A stretch of DNA of 64,000 nucleotides from contig NC_018870.1 in the NCBI RefSeq assembly GCF_000305935.1, positions 2,756,501 to 2,820,500 on the forward strand, in the 5' to 3' direction. Positions 38,857 to 47,988 of the stretch are shown here, piece by piece. The stretch is from Thermacetogenium phaeum DSM 12270 (GTDB lineage Bacteria > Bacillota > DSM-12270 > Thermacetogeniales > Thermacetogeniaceae). The position numbers were made by a program, and so were the translations under genes. Every line of letters begins with the position of its first letter. The stretch's first letter is position 1. Under the pieces are notes generated by a model that was not told the DNA's origin, ran no database searches, and saw nothing but the letters and a program-made list of their open reading frames with translations.

Positions 38857-40515
38857 ATGATTCCAAATATGGGTGTGGTTTTCACTTCTCAGGGGGGGGA
38901 GATCATCGCCTATAATGAAGTGGTGGAACGCCTTTTCCCTTCCATCCCGTCCAATATTCGGGATATCAGCGCTGAGATCGGCGACAGGGATTCGGAAATT
39001 CAAATCACAAAGGTGGATCTCCGTTCCCCGGCGGCCGACAACCCCGGGTTGAATGCCTACCTGTTACACCCCCAAGATCAACTCCCCACCGCCTGCTGCA
39101 GGCAGGAGACAGTACCGGCCGGGATGAAAAACCTGAAGAGCGAAGCGCTTCGTCAGGCCCTCGACATGTCCTTCGATGAAATATTCATCGTAGACAAGGA
39201 CGGCTACATCCTCTTTGTCAACAAGGCGGTGGAAAGGCACTACGGAATCAAGAAGGCCGACATCATCGGCAAGACGGTTTTTCACTTTGCAGACCGGGGA
39301 ATTTGGGAGCCGCCGATCTTTCCCATAGTCATGAAAGAGAAAAAGATGGTCACCGTGCTTCAGGATACCGCCGTCGGGAAAAAGCTCCTGGTCACCGCCA
39401 ATCCGGTATTCAACGAGGCCGGAGAGATCGTCATGATCGTCGAAAACGCCCGGGATATAACAGAACTGGAACAACTGAAGATGCACCTCAGTGAGGCTCA
39501 AAACATGGCCACCAAATACAAGTGCCAGCTGGAAGAGCTGCTTAAAAAGGAACTAGACCTGGGCGGGTTCATCATTCACAGTAAAAAAATGCAGGAAATC
39601 GTCCAAATGGCCCAGCAGGTGGCCGCAACCGACTCCACCGTGCTAATCCTAGGGGAAACGGGTGTCGGTAAAAGCCTTCTCGCCAAATTAATCCACAAGC
39701 TGAGCAGGAGAAGCAAGGGGCCCTTTATCACCCTGAACTGCGCAGCTCTCCCCGAACAGCTTTTCGAATCCGAGCTGTTCGGATACTCCCCCGGCGCCTT
39801 TACCGGGGCCAGCAGAACGGGAAAAATAGGCCTCATCGAACTGGCAGAAGGAGGCACCCTGTTCCTGGACGAGATCGCCGAGATACCGCCGAGGCTGCAG
39901 GCCAAACTCCTGGAGGTCATCGAGGAGCGCCAATTCATCAACATCGGCGGCAAGGCCCCCAAGAAGATCGACGTCCGGATCGTGGCGGCCACCAACCGCG
40001 ACCTTAAAAAGTGCGTCGCCAGCGGCTCTTTCAGAGAGGATCTTTACTACAGGCTGAACGTCATCGAGATCACGATCCCCCCTTTGCGGGAGCGGACGGA
40101 TGAAATAATCCCTCTGGCAGAGCACTTTCTGGCCACCTACAACAGAAAGTACGGCACCAGCAGGCGCCTTTCCGAAGATACCCTGGACATGCTGCTCTCC
40201 TACTCCTGGCCGGGCAATGTGCGGGAGCTCGCCCATGTCATCGAAAGGCTGGTCATCACCGTACCGGAGGATGTGATTAAACCGCAATACCTTCCCCACC
40301 TGACGGTCAGAACGAAAGAAGAGGAAATAGACGAAGGAGAGCTTTCCGTCACCAAGCTGATGCCGCTCGACCGCGCTCTGGAAAAGGTCGAAAGAGAACT
40401 GGTAACAGCGGCCTTTAAACGGCTGAAAAGCTCCTATAAGGTCGCCAAGGCTCTGGGCATCAGCCAGAGCAAAGCCTACAGACTGATGCGCAAGTTCAAC
40501 TGCGAGGGTGAATGA
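38857..40515 (+). CDS. Sigma-54-dependent transcriptional activator with PAS domain
   Basis: About 552 aa. A degenerate PAS-like head (1-75) and a PAS domain (about 98-210) precede the AAA+ domain. The AAA+ domain has Walker A GETGVGKS (about 266-273), the sigma-54 contact loop GAFTGA (about 313-318) and FLDEIAE. It ends in a Fis-type helix-turn-helix, [20 protein letters not shown]. The ATG is eight bases after AGGGGGG. Four sigma-54 promoters within 6 kb make it the likely activator of the methylamine, pyl and pnt units. The signal sensed by PAS is unknown. Confidence 0.93.
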   Translation: MIPNMGVVFTSQGGEIIAYNEVVERLFPSIPSNIRDISAEIGDRDSEIQITKVDLRSPAADNPGLNAYLLHPQDQLPTACCRQETVPAGMKNLKSEALRQALDMSFDEIFIVDKDGYILFVNKAVERHYGIKKADIIGKTVFHFADRGIWEPPIFPIVMKEKKMVTVLQDTAVGKKLLVTANPVFNEAGEIVMIVENARDITELEQLKMHLSEAQNMATKYKCQLEELLKKELDLGGFIIHSKKMQEIVQMAQQVAATDSTVLILGETGVGKSLLAKLIHKLSRRSKGPFITLNCAALPEQLFESELFGYSPGAFTGASRTGKIGLIELAEGGTLFLDEIAEIPPRLQAKLLEVIEERQFINIGGKAPKKIDVRIVAATNRDLKKCVASGSFREDLYYRLNVIEITIPPLRERTDEIIPLAEHFLATYNRKYGTSRRLSEDTLDMLLSYSWPGNVRELAHVIERLVITVPEDVIKPQYLPHLTVRTKEEEIDEGELSVTKLMPLDRALEKVERELVTAAFKRLKSSYKVAKALGISQSKAYRLMRKFNCEGE

Positions 40516-40524
40516 AAAAACAGT

Positions 40525-40556
40525 GGGCGGATGGCCGATTCCGCCCGGATTTTTTT
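40525..40556 (+). terminator. Rho-independent terminator, bidirectional
   Basis: GGGCGGA and TCCGCCC form a seven-base stem with an eight-base loop, followed by GGA and a run of seven T. An A run precedes the stem, so it can also end minus-strand transcripts from pntB. It lies between the convergent regulator and pntB genes. Confidence 0.85.
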
Positions 40557-40565
40557 GTTCCCCTG

Positions 40566-41954
40566 CTATTGAATCTCCCTGGTCAGCTTTTCTACCGTTT
40601 CGGCAGCATCCCCCTGCAGCAACACCACGTTCGGCCGGTCATAGAGGGGGTTAGGCACTCCTGAATACCCCGGCTTTGTATCCATGTTGCAGACCACCAC
40701 GTACTTAGCCTCATCCACCCTGAGGATGGGCATTCCGTAAATCGGTGTCCCCTCAGCGGTGATGGCGGCAGGGTTGACGACATCGCACGCTCCGATGACG
40801 ACAACGACGTCCGTATCCTTAAACTCCGGGTTGATGGCTTCCATCTCATAAAGCCGGTCATAGGGAACATCCACTTCCGCCAGGAGAACGTTCATATGGC
40901 CGGGCATTCTTCCCGCTACCGGGTGGATGGCGAACTTGACCTCCTTCCCCTGTGACTCCAGAACATCTAAGAGCTTTTTCACTTGCCACTGGGCCTGGGA
41001 GACGGCCATGCCGTATCCGGGGACAATAATCACCTTCTGGGCCTCCTTGAGGAGGGAAGGCGCATCCAGGCTCTTCTCGCTCTCTGCAGTGCCGCCGTTT
41101 TCTCCGGCGGCCGGGCTCAAGAGGGAATCCCCCGCCAGATTAACCGCGGCCACACTCCCGTTCAGCACCTCCAGCAGGGAGCGATTCATAGCCCTGCACA
41201 TGATCCCGGTGAGGATGATGCCGGCCGCACCGACAATCGCCCCCACACTCACCAACAGGGGATCCCCAATGGTCAGGCCGCAGATGGCTCCCGCCAGCCC
41301 GGAATAGGAGTTTAAGAGAGAAATCGTGATCGGCATATCGGCGCCGCCCACCCGTATGGCGAAGAGCACACCGAAGCCCAGGGAGAGCAGCGTCACCAGC
41401 ACGGAAACCACCACGGCAGCGGCGGCAGAACCGAAGGAGCCCGCTGCGACCAGCACCCCCAGAATGAGGAGGCAGAGGGCGTTGACAACATTATGCCCTT
41501 TGATGACGAGCGGCTGTTGAGGAATGCGCCGGTCCAGCTTCCCGGCGGCGATCAGACTGCCGCTCAAAGTGACCCACCCTACTACCAGGGCAAGCTGACT
41601 GGTGAAGCGGCTGAAAAGCCCCATTTCCGGATAGGTCTCAAAAATCACCACCAGGGCCACCAGGGCGGACGCCCCACCCCCCAGCCCGTTGAACAGACCC
41701 ACCATCTGCGGCATCTGGATCATGGCAACCTTCATGGCCATCAAATAGCCGATGATCGCGCCCAGCAGAACGGCAAGCCACAAGACCGGAACATCGGCGA
41801 TCCCGTTGTAAAACAACACCACCAAAACGGAAACAAACATGCTGAGGGCTCCCAGGCGGTTCCCCAGCACAGCGGTCTTTGGTGAGCTCATCAACTTAAT
41901 TCCGTAAAGAATGACAACTGCCAGCACAATTGTAACAACTTCATAGAACCCCAA
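40566..41954 (-). CDS. pntB: NAD(P) transhydrogenase subunit beta (PntB)
   Basis: Membrane and NADP(H)-binding subunit, 462 aa. Residues 1-270 hold about eight helices with GLFNGLGGGASALVALV. The C-terminal domain III has VPGYGMAVSQAQ and VVVIGACDVVNPAAIT plus PILRVDEAKYVVVCNMDTKPGYSG. It is separated from pntAA/pntAB by 4.4 kb, unlike the usual single operon, but has its own sigma-54 promoter, so the parts can still be coregulated. The stop is TAG. Confidence 0.95.
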   Translation of the reverse strand: MGFYEVVTIVLAVVILYGIKLMSSPKTAVLGNRLGALSMFVSVLVVLFYNGIADVPVLWLAVLLGAIIGYLMAMKVAMIQMPQMVGLFNGLGGGASALVALVVIFETYPEMGLFSRFTSQLALVVGWVTLSGSLIAAGKLDRRIPQQPLVIKGHNVVNALCLLILGVLVAAGSFGSAAAAVVVSVLVTLLSLGFGVLFAIRVGGADMPITISLLNSYSGLAGAICGLTIGDPLLVSVGAIVGAAGIILTGIMCRAMNRSLLEVLNGSVAAVNLAGDSLLSPAAGENGGTAESEKSLDAPSLLKEAQKVIIVPGYGMAVSQAQWQVKKLLDVLESQGKEVKFAIHPVAGRMPGHMNVLLAEVDVPYDRLYEMEAINPEFKDTDVVVVIGACDVVNPAAITAEGTPIYGMPILRVDEAKYVVVCNMDTKPGYSGVPNPLYDRPNVVLLQGDAAETVEKLTREIQ

Positions 41955-42184
41955 TTAAACCCTCACCCCATCCGCAAATATTATTGAGAGATCAGAAATG
42001 CGACTCCTGCGAAGAAACAGCATCCTTCACCAAAATTACCCTGCCAACCGCCCCCATCGTTAAGTTTTCAGCCGCTTCCTGCTACTGCAAACGGCCGAAA
42101 CCCTCTCGAAACCCCGGCGACTGCCGCTTATCAACCCTTCCAAAAAGGCCGGGTCGGGGAGGCAACCTCTCCTTACCCTCCAAT

Positions 42185-42200
42185 AGCAAATATAATGCCA
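42185..42200 (-). promoter_or_regulatory. Sigma-54 promoter (-24/-12) of pntB
   Basis: Minus-strand TGGCAT-TATAT-TTGCT has exact spacing and one deviation in each half from the best consensus. It lies about 230 bases before the pntB start. GATTTAAC occurs 83 bases upstream at 42283-42290. The remainder of the 41955-42420 gap has no gene I can support. Confidence 0.75.
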
Positions 42201-42226
42201 GAAGAAAAACCTTGTTCCTTCTGGCA
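42196..42226. repeat. Inverted repeat covering the -24 box of the pntB promoter
   Basis: TGCCAGAAG (42196-42204) and CTTCTGGCA (42218-42226) are perfect nine-base inverse copies with a 13-base spacer. One arm contains the -24 GG element. It could be a repressor operator or chance symmetry. Confidence 0.4.
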
Positions 42227-42332
42227 CTAATCCTTGCGGGCTGCTTCCTGTTAATGCAGTTTTGAAACAAGCATTAAGTTTTGATTTAACGGCACCTAGA
42301 ACCATTCATCTTTGCGGACGGGATGCCCAATA

Positions 42333-42366
42333 CTTGAAGCCCTCGATGGCCGCCAGGGGCTTCAAG
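42333..42366. repeat. Hairpin downstream of the M23 peptidase gene
   Basis: CTTGAAGCC and GGCTTCAAG pair over nine bases with a 16-base spacer. It lies 55 bases after the stop of the peptidase gene. There is no T run, so termination by the intrinsic route is doubtful. Confidence 0.4.
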
Positions 42367-42420
42367 CAGTTCTTTTGAATTCGCCTCCCGGTTAACAACA
42401 GGCAAGGGCGAAAGAAAAGT

Positions 42421-43293
42421 CTACCTCAAAAAGGGCAGGGGATCAACCGCCCGGTCGTTGATCCGCACCTCGAAGTGGAGATGCGGGCCTGTTGCCCTGC
42501 CGGTGTCCCCGACGCGGCCGACGACCTCGCCCCTTTCCACGAAGTTCCCTTCTTCTACCAGAAACTCCGAAAGATGGCCGTAGAGGGTCTTCAGGCCGCC
42601 ACCATGGTCAAGGATCAGTGTATAACCATAATAAGGAAGCCAGCCGGTATAGATGACCTCACCCCTATCAGCCGCTCTGATGTCATCCCCTCCGTCACCG
42701 GCAATATCCAGCCCGTGGTGAAACTCACCGCCGCGCGGCCCAAAGAGGGATGTCAGCTCCCCCCGTAAAGGCCAGGCTAGGAACCGTTCCTCATCTTGCT
42801 GGCTGTAAGCTGCAGTACCCCCCGCAGGCTGAGCCGCCGGCAAAGGGATAACCAGCTCCCTCCCTGCGGCCAAAGCCTCTGGATCCTGGATCCCGTTGAC
42901 GGACATTAAGTGCCTCACACTCACCTGATAGCGGCGGGAGAGCGACCAGAGGGTCTCCCCGCGAGCAACCCGGTGGGTCTCCCCCCGGACGGTGGGCAGA
43001 ATGAGGACCTGCCCCGGCAGGAGAAGGCCTCCATCGTCAATCCCGTTCACCGCAGTAAGGGTGCACAGATCGACACCGAAACTCCGGGAGATGCTCCAGA
43101 GGGTATCCCCCGGGCGTACCTCATAGGAAAGGTAACGGGGGTTTCCTCCTTCCACCACACTGCTATCCACCGTTTCTGCCCAGGCGGATGAAAATCCATC
43201 CTCCGGGAAAAAACCGGCGGCCTGCTGATTGGGAAACAACAGCAATCCGGCCAGGATGAACGAAAGAAAGGCCAGCACTTTGCTCTTGTGCAT
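42421..43293 (-). CDS. Exported LysM-M23 peptidoglycan endopeptidase
   Basis: A 290 aa secreted cell-wall enzyme. Residues 1-25 form a signal-like hydrophobic segment after basic residues. Two LysM repeats follow (YEVRPGDTLWSISRSFGV at about 55-98 and HRVARGETLWSLSRRYQV at about 105-150). The C-terminal M23 domain has HHGLDIAG, YGHLSEF and the zinc motif GPHLHFEVR. It is the last gene before rho and ends in TAG. Similar proteins act in cell separation or sporulation. Confidence 0.93.
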   Translation of the reverse strand: MHKSKVLAFLSFILAGLLLFPNQQAAGFFPEDGFSSAWAETVDSSVVEGGNPRYLSYEVRPGDTLWSISRSFGVDLCTLTAVNGIDDGGLLLPGQVLILPTVRGETHRVARGETLWSLSRRYQVSVRHLMSVNGIQDPEALAAGRELVIPLPAAQPAGGTAAYSQQDEERFLAWPLRGELTSLFGPRGGEFHHGLDIAGDGGDDIRAADRGEVIYTGWLPYYGYTLILDHGGGLKTLYGHLSEFLVEEGNFVERGEVVGRVGDTGRATGPHLHFEVRINDRAVDPLPFLR

Positions 43294-43930
43294 GGCAACT
43301 CACCTCTTAAAAAAAACCGGTCACCATGCTATTTTCCCCCATCTGCAGGAAAATATTCGCTGGCGCCTTATGGAAGGGGGTTCAAGAATTAACGCCCTGC
43401 TTAAGATCGCGCCGGCTGGCTGAGGGGCAATTTACGGCATGGCAAAAGCTCCCCAAGGTGGCTTTCGGCGTCGTTTTAGAGAGGGAAAGGGGAAGCCGTC
43501 CAAAAAAGACACTTGGGATGACTTCTCCTCTTACAGAGAGCATCCTGATAAAGCAATCAGCAAAAACAAAGAAGACACCCATGCCGCCTGGGGCGGCACC
43601 AACAGAGCATGAAAATAACCGACGGGTCTGCCGGCGAGCGACCTATGGAAGACCGGGTAACAGGACAGGCGAAGCGAGGATGACAGGTCGGGATGCGAGT
43701 ACAGACACCTAATGAGCTTCGATGGAATGGATTTGCTGCGAGGCCAAACGCTGCATTCGGCAGAAGCAGTTCGCAACTTGTTACGCAGCATCCCAGAGCT
43801 GTCCCGAAGCGAGCCGTCGTCCTGTCCGGCCTGGAATCGGGAGTCGAGCGGTAGACCGGCAGGGTATGCGGTCTATTTTCATGGCAGGAAAATCGCACCG
43901 GCACCACGAGAAGAAAGGGCAGGCATACGG
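43294..43930. other. 637-base gap with no supported gene, rich in predicted hairpins
   Basis: No ORF here resembles a known protein; those present read as low-complexity Arg/Pro/Ser sequences in several frames at once. The plus strand carries several strong stems. GCCGCC/GGCGGC lies at 43583-43597. TAGACCG/CGGTCTA at 43852-43875 is followed by TTTT. A longer pair GCTGCG/CGCAGC encloses CTGC/GCAG near 43733-43790. It may be a structured RNA or the relic of a mobile element at the boundary of the accessory block. Confidence 0.35.
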
Positions 43931-45187
43931 TCAGTCCTTAAAAAGCTCCGGCAGAGCCCGCAGCAGGTCGCGGTTGGCCTTGGTCTTCTGCATGGCATCG
44001 ATCAGCATCTCGATTGTTTCAGCTGTACCGTAAGAGGCGAAGAGCCTGCGGAAGTTCCAGACCAGCTCCAGCTCCTCCTTGCTGAGCAGGAGCTCCTCCC
44101 GCCGGGTTCCGGAGCGCTTGACGTCAATGGCCGGAAAAATGCGCTTTTCGGAAAGCCTTCGATCGAGCACCAGTTCCATATTGCCGGTTCCCTTGAACTC
44201 CTCGAAGATCACATCATCCATCCTGCTGCCGGTTTCCACAAGAGCGGTGGCCAAAATGGTGAGGCTTCCCCCCTCCTCAATCTTCCGGGCGGCACCGAAG
44301 AAGCGTTTCGGTTTATGCAGAGCCGTTGGATCAACTCCACCGGAGAGGGTACGGCCGGAGGGAGGAACGACGAGGTTGTATCCCCGGGCAAGGCGGGTGA
44401 TGCTGTCCAAAAGGATGACCACGTCCCTCTTGTGCTCCACCAGCCTTTTGGCGCGCTCCAGGACCATCTCGGAGACTTTAACGTGGTTCTCCGGAGGCTC
44501 GTCGAAGGTGGAGCTGATCACCTCGCCGTCCACCGAACGCTGCATGTCTGTAACCTCTTCCGGCCGCTCGTCGATGAGGAGCACCATGAGGATCACTTCG
44601 GGGTGGTTTTTGGTGATGGCATTGGCGATCTTCTTCAGCAAAAAGGTTTTGCCGGCCTTGGGCGGAGCCACAATCAGCCCGCGCTGCCCCTTCCCCAGAG
44701 GAGCGATGAGGTCGATGATCCGGCAGGAAATGTCCCCCGCCTCCTCCCCCTCCAGGGTCAACCTCTCGTTGGGGAAGATGGGCGTCAGAGCGTCGAAATG
44801 TAGCCTTTTGGCGGCCTCTTCCGGGTCGTACCCGTTGACCGTCTCCACCCTTAAAAGGGCATAAAAGCGCTCCGTCTCCTTGGGCGCCCGGACCTGCCCG
44901 GCCACCCGGTCCCCCGTCCTCAAGTCAAAGCGGCGAATCTGAGAAGGCGAAACGTAAATATCATCGTGGCTCGGCACATAGGCGAAGGGCCGCAGGAACC
45001 CGTAGCCGTCGGGCAGGATCTCCAGAACCCCCTGAGCAAAGAGCAGCCCGTCCTTTTCTGTCTGGGCCTTCATGATTTCAAAGATAAGCTCTTTTTTGCG
45101 CAACCGGGAATAACCGGTCAGCTCCAGCTCCCGGGCGATCTGCAGCAGCTCGGCCATGGTCTTTTGCTCTAATTCCGCTAGGTTCAA
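43931..45187 (-). CDS. rho: Transcription termination factor Rho
   Basis: Hexameric RNA-dependent ATPase of 418 aa. The N-terminal Rho_N helix region (residues 1-45), cold-shock-like RNA-binding domain ([33 protein letters not shown]) and the ATPase P-loop PPKAGKT near residue 185 are clear. [19 protein letters not shown] and the Q/R loops follow. It has a leader of about 290-410 bases with two promoter candidates. rho genes are often autoregulated through such leaders. Confidence 0.97.
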   Translation of the reverse strand: MNLAELEQKTMAELLQIARELELTGYSRLRKKELIFEIMKAQTEKDGLLFAQGVLEILPDGYGFLRPFAYVPSHDDIYVSPSQIRRFDLRTGDRVAGQVRAPKETERFYALLRVETVNGYDPEEAAKRLHFDALTPIFPNERLTLEGEEAGDISCRIIDLIAPLGKGQRGLIVAPPKAGKTFLLKKIANAITKNHPEVILMVLLIDERPEEVTDMQRSVDGEVISSTFDEPPENHVKVSEMVLERAKRLVEHKRDVVILLDSITRLARGYNLVVPPSGRTLSGGVDPTALHKPKRFFGAARKIEEGGSLTILATALVETGSRMDDVIFEEFKGTGNMELVLDRRLSEKRIFPAIDVKRSGTRREELLLSKEELELVWNFRRLFASYGTAETIEMLIDAMQKTKANRDLLRALPELFKD

Positions 45188-45476
45188 GGAAATCCTCCTG
45201 TTCTTAACTTTTTAGATTAAGAATTCTATTAAGATTAAAAAAATTAAAAATCATAGAGTTTTTCGGTAATGCACAAAGGCAAGCATCAAGAGGGAAACAG
45301 CAGGCACAGACCGGGGATGTTCTGATCCCAAATGAATGCAGCTAATTGACAGTGGGGAAAACACCCTTAATCAGTCCAGGACGCGAGGAGGGTCCCAGCT
45401 TGTTCAGAGAAAAGCGGCTGACTTAGCCTGGCGGAAAGCGCCCCTTGCGAAGCGCTCTGCAGCTCTCTACACTCCC

Positions 45477-45504
45477 ATTATACCAGCCATCGTTCAAAAC
45501 ACAA
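45477..45504 (-). promoter_or_regulatory. Possible second promoter of rho
   Basis: Minus-strand TATAAT at 45477-45482 has a weak -35 TTGTGT at 45499-45504 (16-base spacer). It lies 290 bases before the rho start. The leader downstream shows AT-rich sequence near the gene and no recognisable riboswitch. Confidence 0.4.
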
Positions 45505-45602
45505 ACCACTTCTTCGCAACCAGAACCGCATTCCTGACGAATTTCCCAGAAGGGAGAAGTGCTTGGGCCAAAGGGGGTAGAAACAGCACCAGGTTATAGT
45601 AA

Positions 45603-45631
45603 ATGTTATCATCTCTGTTATTTTATGTCAA
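45603..45631 (-). promoter_or_regulatory. Vegetative promoter upstream of rho
   Basis: Minus-strand TTGACA (45626-45631, perfect) and TAACAT (45603-45608) are 17 bases apart. It starts just after the fsa stop, so rho can be transcribed separately from fsa with a leader of roughly 400 bases. Confidence 0.6.
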
Positions 45632-45657
45632 GAAGCGATCCCTATCTCCTATCCCCC

Positions 45658-46314
45658 TCAATTTCTTTCTTCTCGCATCTTTGCCCAATCGGCAAGGAAA
45701 CGCTCGATGCCGCGATCGGTTAAGGGATGCCGGAACATCTGCTCGAGCACACGGAACGGCACCGTGGCGATATCCGCTCCCAACCTGGCCGCCTCCAGCA
45801 CATGGCGGGGATGGCGGATGCTGGCCGCAATGACCTTCGTCCCAAACCCGTAATTGTCGAATATCCGGACGATATCCTCTACAACATCCATCCCCTCCTG
45901 GCCGATGTCGTCGATGCGGCCGATAAAAGGGCTGACAAAAGCCGCTCCGGCGCGCGCCGCCAGCAGGGCCTGAAGGGCGCTGAAAACAAGGGTGACATTG
46001 GCACGGATGCCCTCTCCGGCCAGAATCCGGACGGCCGACAACCCCTCAGGAGTCACCGGTATTTTCACCACAACATGCGGATCGATGGCCGCCAGATCCC
46101 GCGCCTCCCGGAGAATCCCGTCAGCGTCCTGGCTGATTACCTCGGCGCTGACTGGGCCCCGGACGATGGTGCAGATCTCCTTGATAATCCCGTGAAAATC
46201 ACGGCCGCGCTCCTTGGAAACCAGGGTCGGGTTGGTGGTGACTCCGGAGATCACACCCCATTCCGCAGCCTTTCTAATTTCCTCCACATTGGCAGTATCC
46301 AGATAGATTTCCAA
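45658..46314 (-). CDS. fsa: Fructose-6-phosphate aldolase / transaldolase-like protein
   Basis: A 218 aa TIM-barrel transaldolase of the small (TalC/Fsa) group. [35 protein letters not shown] and the Schiff-base lysine in [17 protein letters not shown] are present, with [15 protein letters not shown] and ASIRHPRHV. Such proteins act as transaldolase or F6P aldolase; the difference cannot be read by eye. The order fba-fsa-rho matches Bacillus. Confidence 0.94.
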   Translation of the reverse strand: MEIYLDTANVEEIRKAAEWGVISGVTTNPTLVSKERGRDFHGIIKEICTIVRGPVSAEVISQDADGILREARDLAAIDPHVVVKIPVTPEGLSAVRILAGEGIRANVTLVFSALQALLAARAGAAFVSPFIGRIDDIGQEGMDVVEDIVRIFDNYGFGTKVIAASIRHPRHVLEAARLGADIATVPFRVLEQMFRHPLTDRGIERFLADWAKMREERN

Positions 46315-46360
46315 AGCACTTCCACTCCTTGATCTACACGTTTATATATTCAATGCCTAT

Positions 46361-47215
46361 CTATGCCTTGCCCGCGGAGCCGAAGAGCCGAATCTTCTCC
46401 CTGATCACCTGACAGGCCTTCTCCCGAGCGGGGCCTAAAATCCGGCGGGGGTCGATCTCTGAAGGATCGGCCTCCAGGCGTCGGCGGACCTCGGCCACAA
46501 AGGCCTCCCGGATGTCGGTATCGATATTCACCTTCCGCACCCCCAGGGAGATCGCCCTTCTGATATCCTCGCCGGGGACACCCGAGGAGCCGTGCAGCAC
46601 CAAAGGTACCCCAGTCAGTTTTCTGATCTGCGCCAGTCGGTCGAAGTCCAGCTCAGGTTTCCCGCGGTAGCGCCCGTGGGCGGTTCCGATAGACGGGGCC
46701 AGGGCATCAACCCCGGTCTCCCGCACAAAGATTCTCGCCTCTTCCGGATCGGTAAAGAAAGCCTCTCGCTCGGAAACCCGGACCTCATCCTCTACACCCC
46801 GGATGCGGCCCAGTTCCCCTTCCACAGAGACCCCTACCGCATGGGCGACCTCGACGACCCTTTTGGTGATGTCGATATTCTCACTTAACGGGTGGTGCGA
46901 TCCGTCGATCATGACCGATGTAAAGCCGTTCCTGATGCAGAGCATCACCTGCTGAAAGTCCGTTCCGTGGTCGAGGTGCATGGCCACAGGCACACTGGCA
47001 GAAGCGGCAGCCTCCCGGATCAGGGCCACAATATAGCCCATACCCGCGTACTTGATGGCACCCTGGCTCGCCTGGATAATCACCGGAGAGCGTTCGGCCT
47101 CGGCCGCCCGAATAATAGCCTGAACGATCTCCATGTTGTTGCAGTTAAAGGCGCCGACTGCGTAACCGCCTGCTTCGGCGCTGGCGAGTATTTCCGCACA
47201 TGTGACCAGACCCAA
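46361..47215 (-). CDS. fba: Class II fructose-bisphosphate aldolase
   Basis: Zinc aldolase of 284 aa. The zinc and catalytic motifs are HLDHGTDFQ (about 83), the SVEGELGRIRGVEDEV block (about 131), PSIGTAHGRYRG (about 174) and LVLHGSSGVPGEDI (about 206). It lies in the usual place beside fsa. The stop is TAG. Confidence 0.95.
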   Translation of the reverse strand: MGLVTCAEILASAEAGGYAVGAFNCNNMEIVQAIIRAAEAERSPVIIQASQGAIKYAGMGYIVALIREAAASASVPVAMHLDHGTDFQQVMLCIRNGFTSVMIDGSHHPLSENIDITKRVVEVAHAVGVSVEGELGRIRGVEDEVRVSEREAFFTDPEEARIFVRETGVDALAPSIGTAHGRYRGKPELDFDRLAQIRKLTGVPLVLHGSSGVPGEDIRRAISLGVRKVNIDTDIREAFVAEVRRRLEADPSEIDPRRILGPAREKACQVIREKIRLFGSAGKA

Positions 47216-47229
47216 GGCTCAAAATCCCC

Positions 47230-47901
47230 CTATTCCTTGGAACGCCTTTTCCTGCTCTTCACCTTTCCCCGCCCTACCCACTGGAGGGTGCCGGGTTTAA
47301 GAACGATTTCCCAGGTGTTTTTGATGGCTTTGCAGTCCTCTTTGGTCTCGGCGCCGATCACGCCGACCGCTCCACAGCGCGAGCATCGCAGCTCCACGCG
47401 TTCGGCGAAGATCTCCACCTCGATCTCCGGGTTCCCGCACTGGCAGGACAGCTTCCCTTCCGAAGCCAGTTTGTGCAAGAAGTCCAGAATCTCATACATA
47501 ATCTCAGGGTTGGAAAAATAATCGGAAAACCCCAGATCCTCCGCCATCTCTCGCAGGGACTTCTCCTGTCTGGCGATGCACTTCTTCACCTTCCGCCGCG
47601 GTCCGATAAATCCCACCTCAAGCCCGGTCTCCTCGCAGATAAGGCTGATGACATCAGGGGACCAGATCTCTTTGAAGGAATACTGGTAAAGGTGCCTCGC
47701 TTCACACATCAAACAATCCAGCTGCATGTAGTAAACCTTTCTGTCTCTGGTAGCAATGGAGAGCAGGGGGGCTCCACAGTCACAGGAAAAGCGCACCGTC
47801 CTGATCTGACCTGCAAAATGAAAAAGCGATAAAGTGTAGTATTTTATTTTTCCACATTCGGGGCAACGTAATGCAACTGCAGTAACTGCCTGAACGATCA
47901 T
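47230..47901 (-). CDS. Conserved-type zinc-ribbon protein of unknown function
   Basis: I do not recognise a characterised family. The 223 aa protein has several paired cysteines: RCPECGK (about 14), SCDCG (about 40), CLMCEARH (about 63), CQCG (about 157) and RCSRCG (about 176). This suggests two or three zinc sites and nucleic-acid or protein binding. The tail is basic (RGKVKSRKRRSKE). It lies 14 bases before fba, so it probably shares that transcript. The stop is TAG. Confidence 0.6.
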   Translation of the reverse strand: MIVQAVTAVALRCPECGKIKYYTLSLFHFAGQIRTVRFSCDCGAPLLSIATRDRKVYYMQLDCLMCEARHLYQYSFKEIWSPDVISLICEETGLEVGFIGPRRKVKKCIARQEKSLREMAEDLGFSDYFSNPEIMYEILDFLHKLASEGKLSCQCGNPEIEVEIFAERVELRCSRCGAVGVIGAETKEDCKAIKNTWEIVLKPGTLQWVGRGKVKSRKRRSKE

Positions 47902-47988
47902 GTGTCTAACCTCCTCCGCCTCTGCCGCCTCACATGCACCTTTTATTCTCCATCTATCTGTTAAATCCTTTAAAAAAATTCAGAAAGT

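Noticed and set aside
42222-42237. A plus-strand sigma-54 promoter TGGCAC-TAATCC-TTGC
   Set aside because: The spacer is six bases, not five, and no plus-strand gene follows.
43294-43930. RNase P RNA or tmRNA in the gap beside rho
   Set aside because: The conserved GAGGAAAGUCC and ACAGAA blocks of RNase P, and the Ala-tRNA ends of tmRNA, were not found on either strand.
45188-45602. A T-box or other riboswitch in the rho leader
   Set aside because: No AGGGTGGNACCGCG-type T-box sequence or known aptamer core could be recognised.
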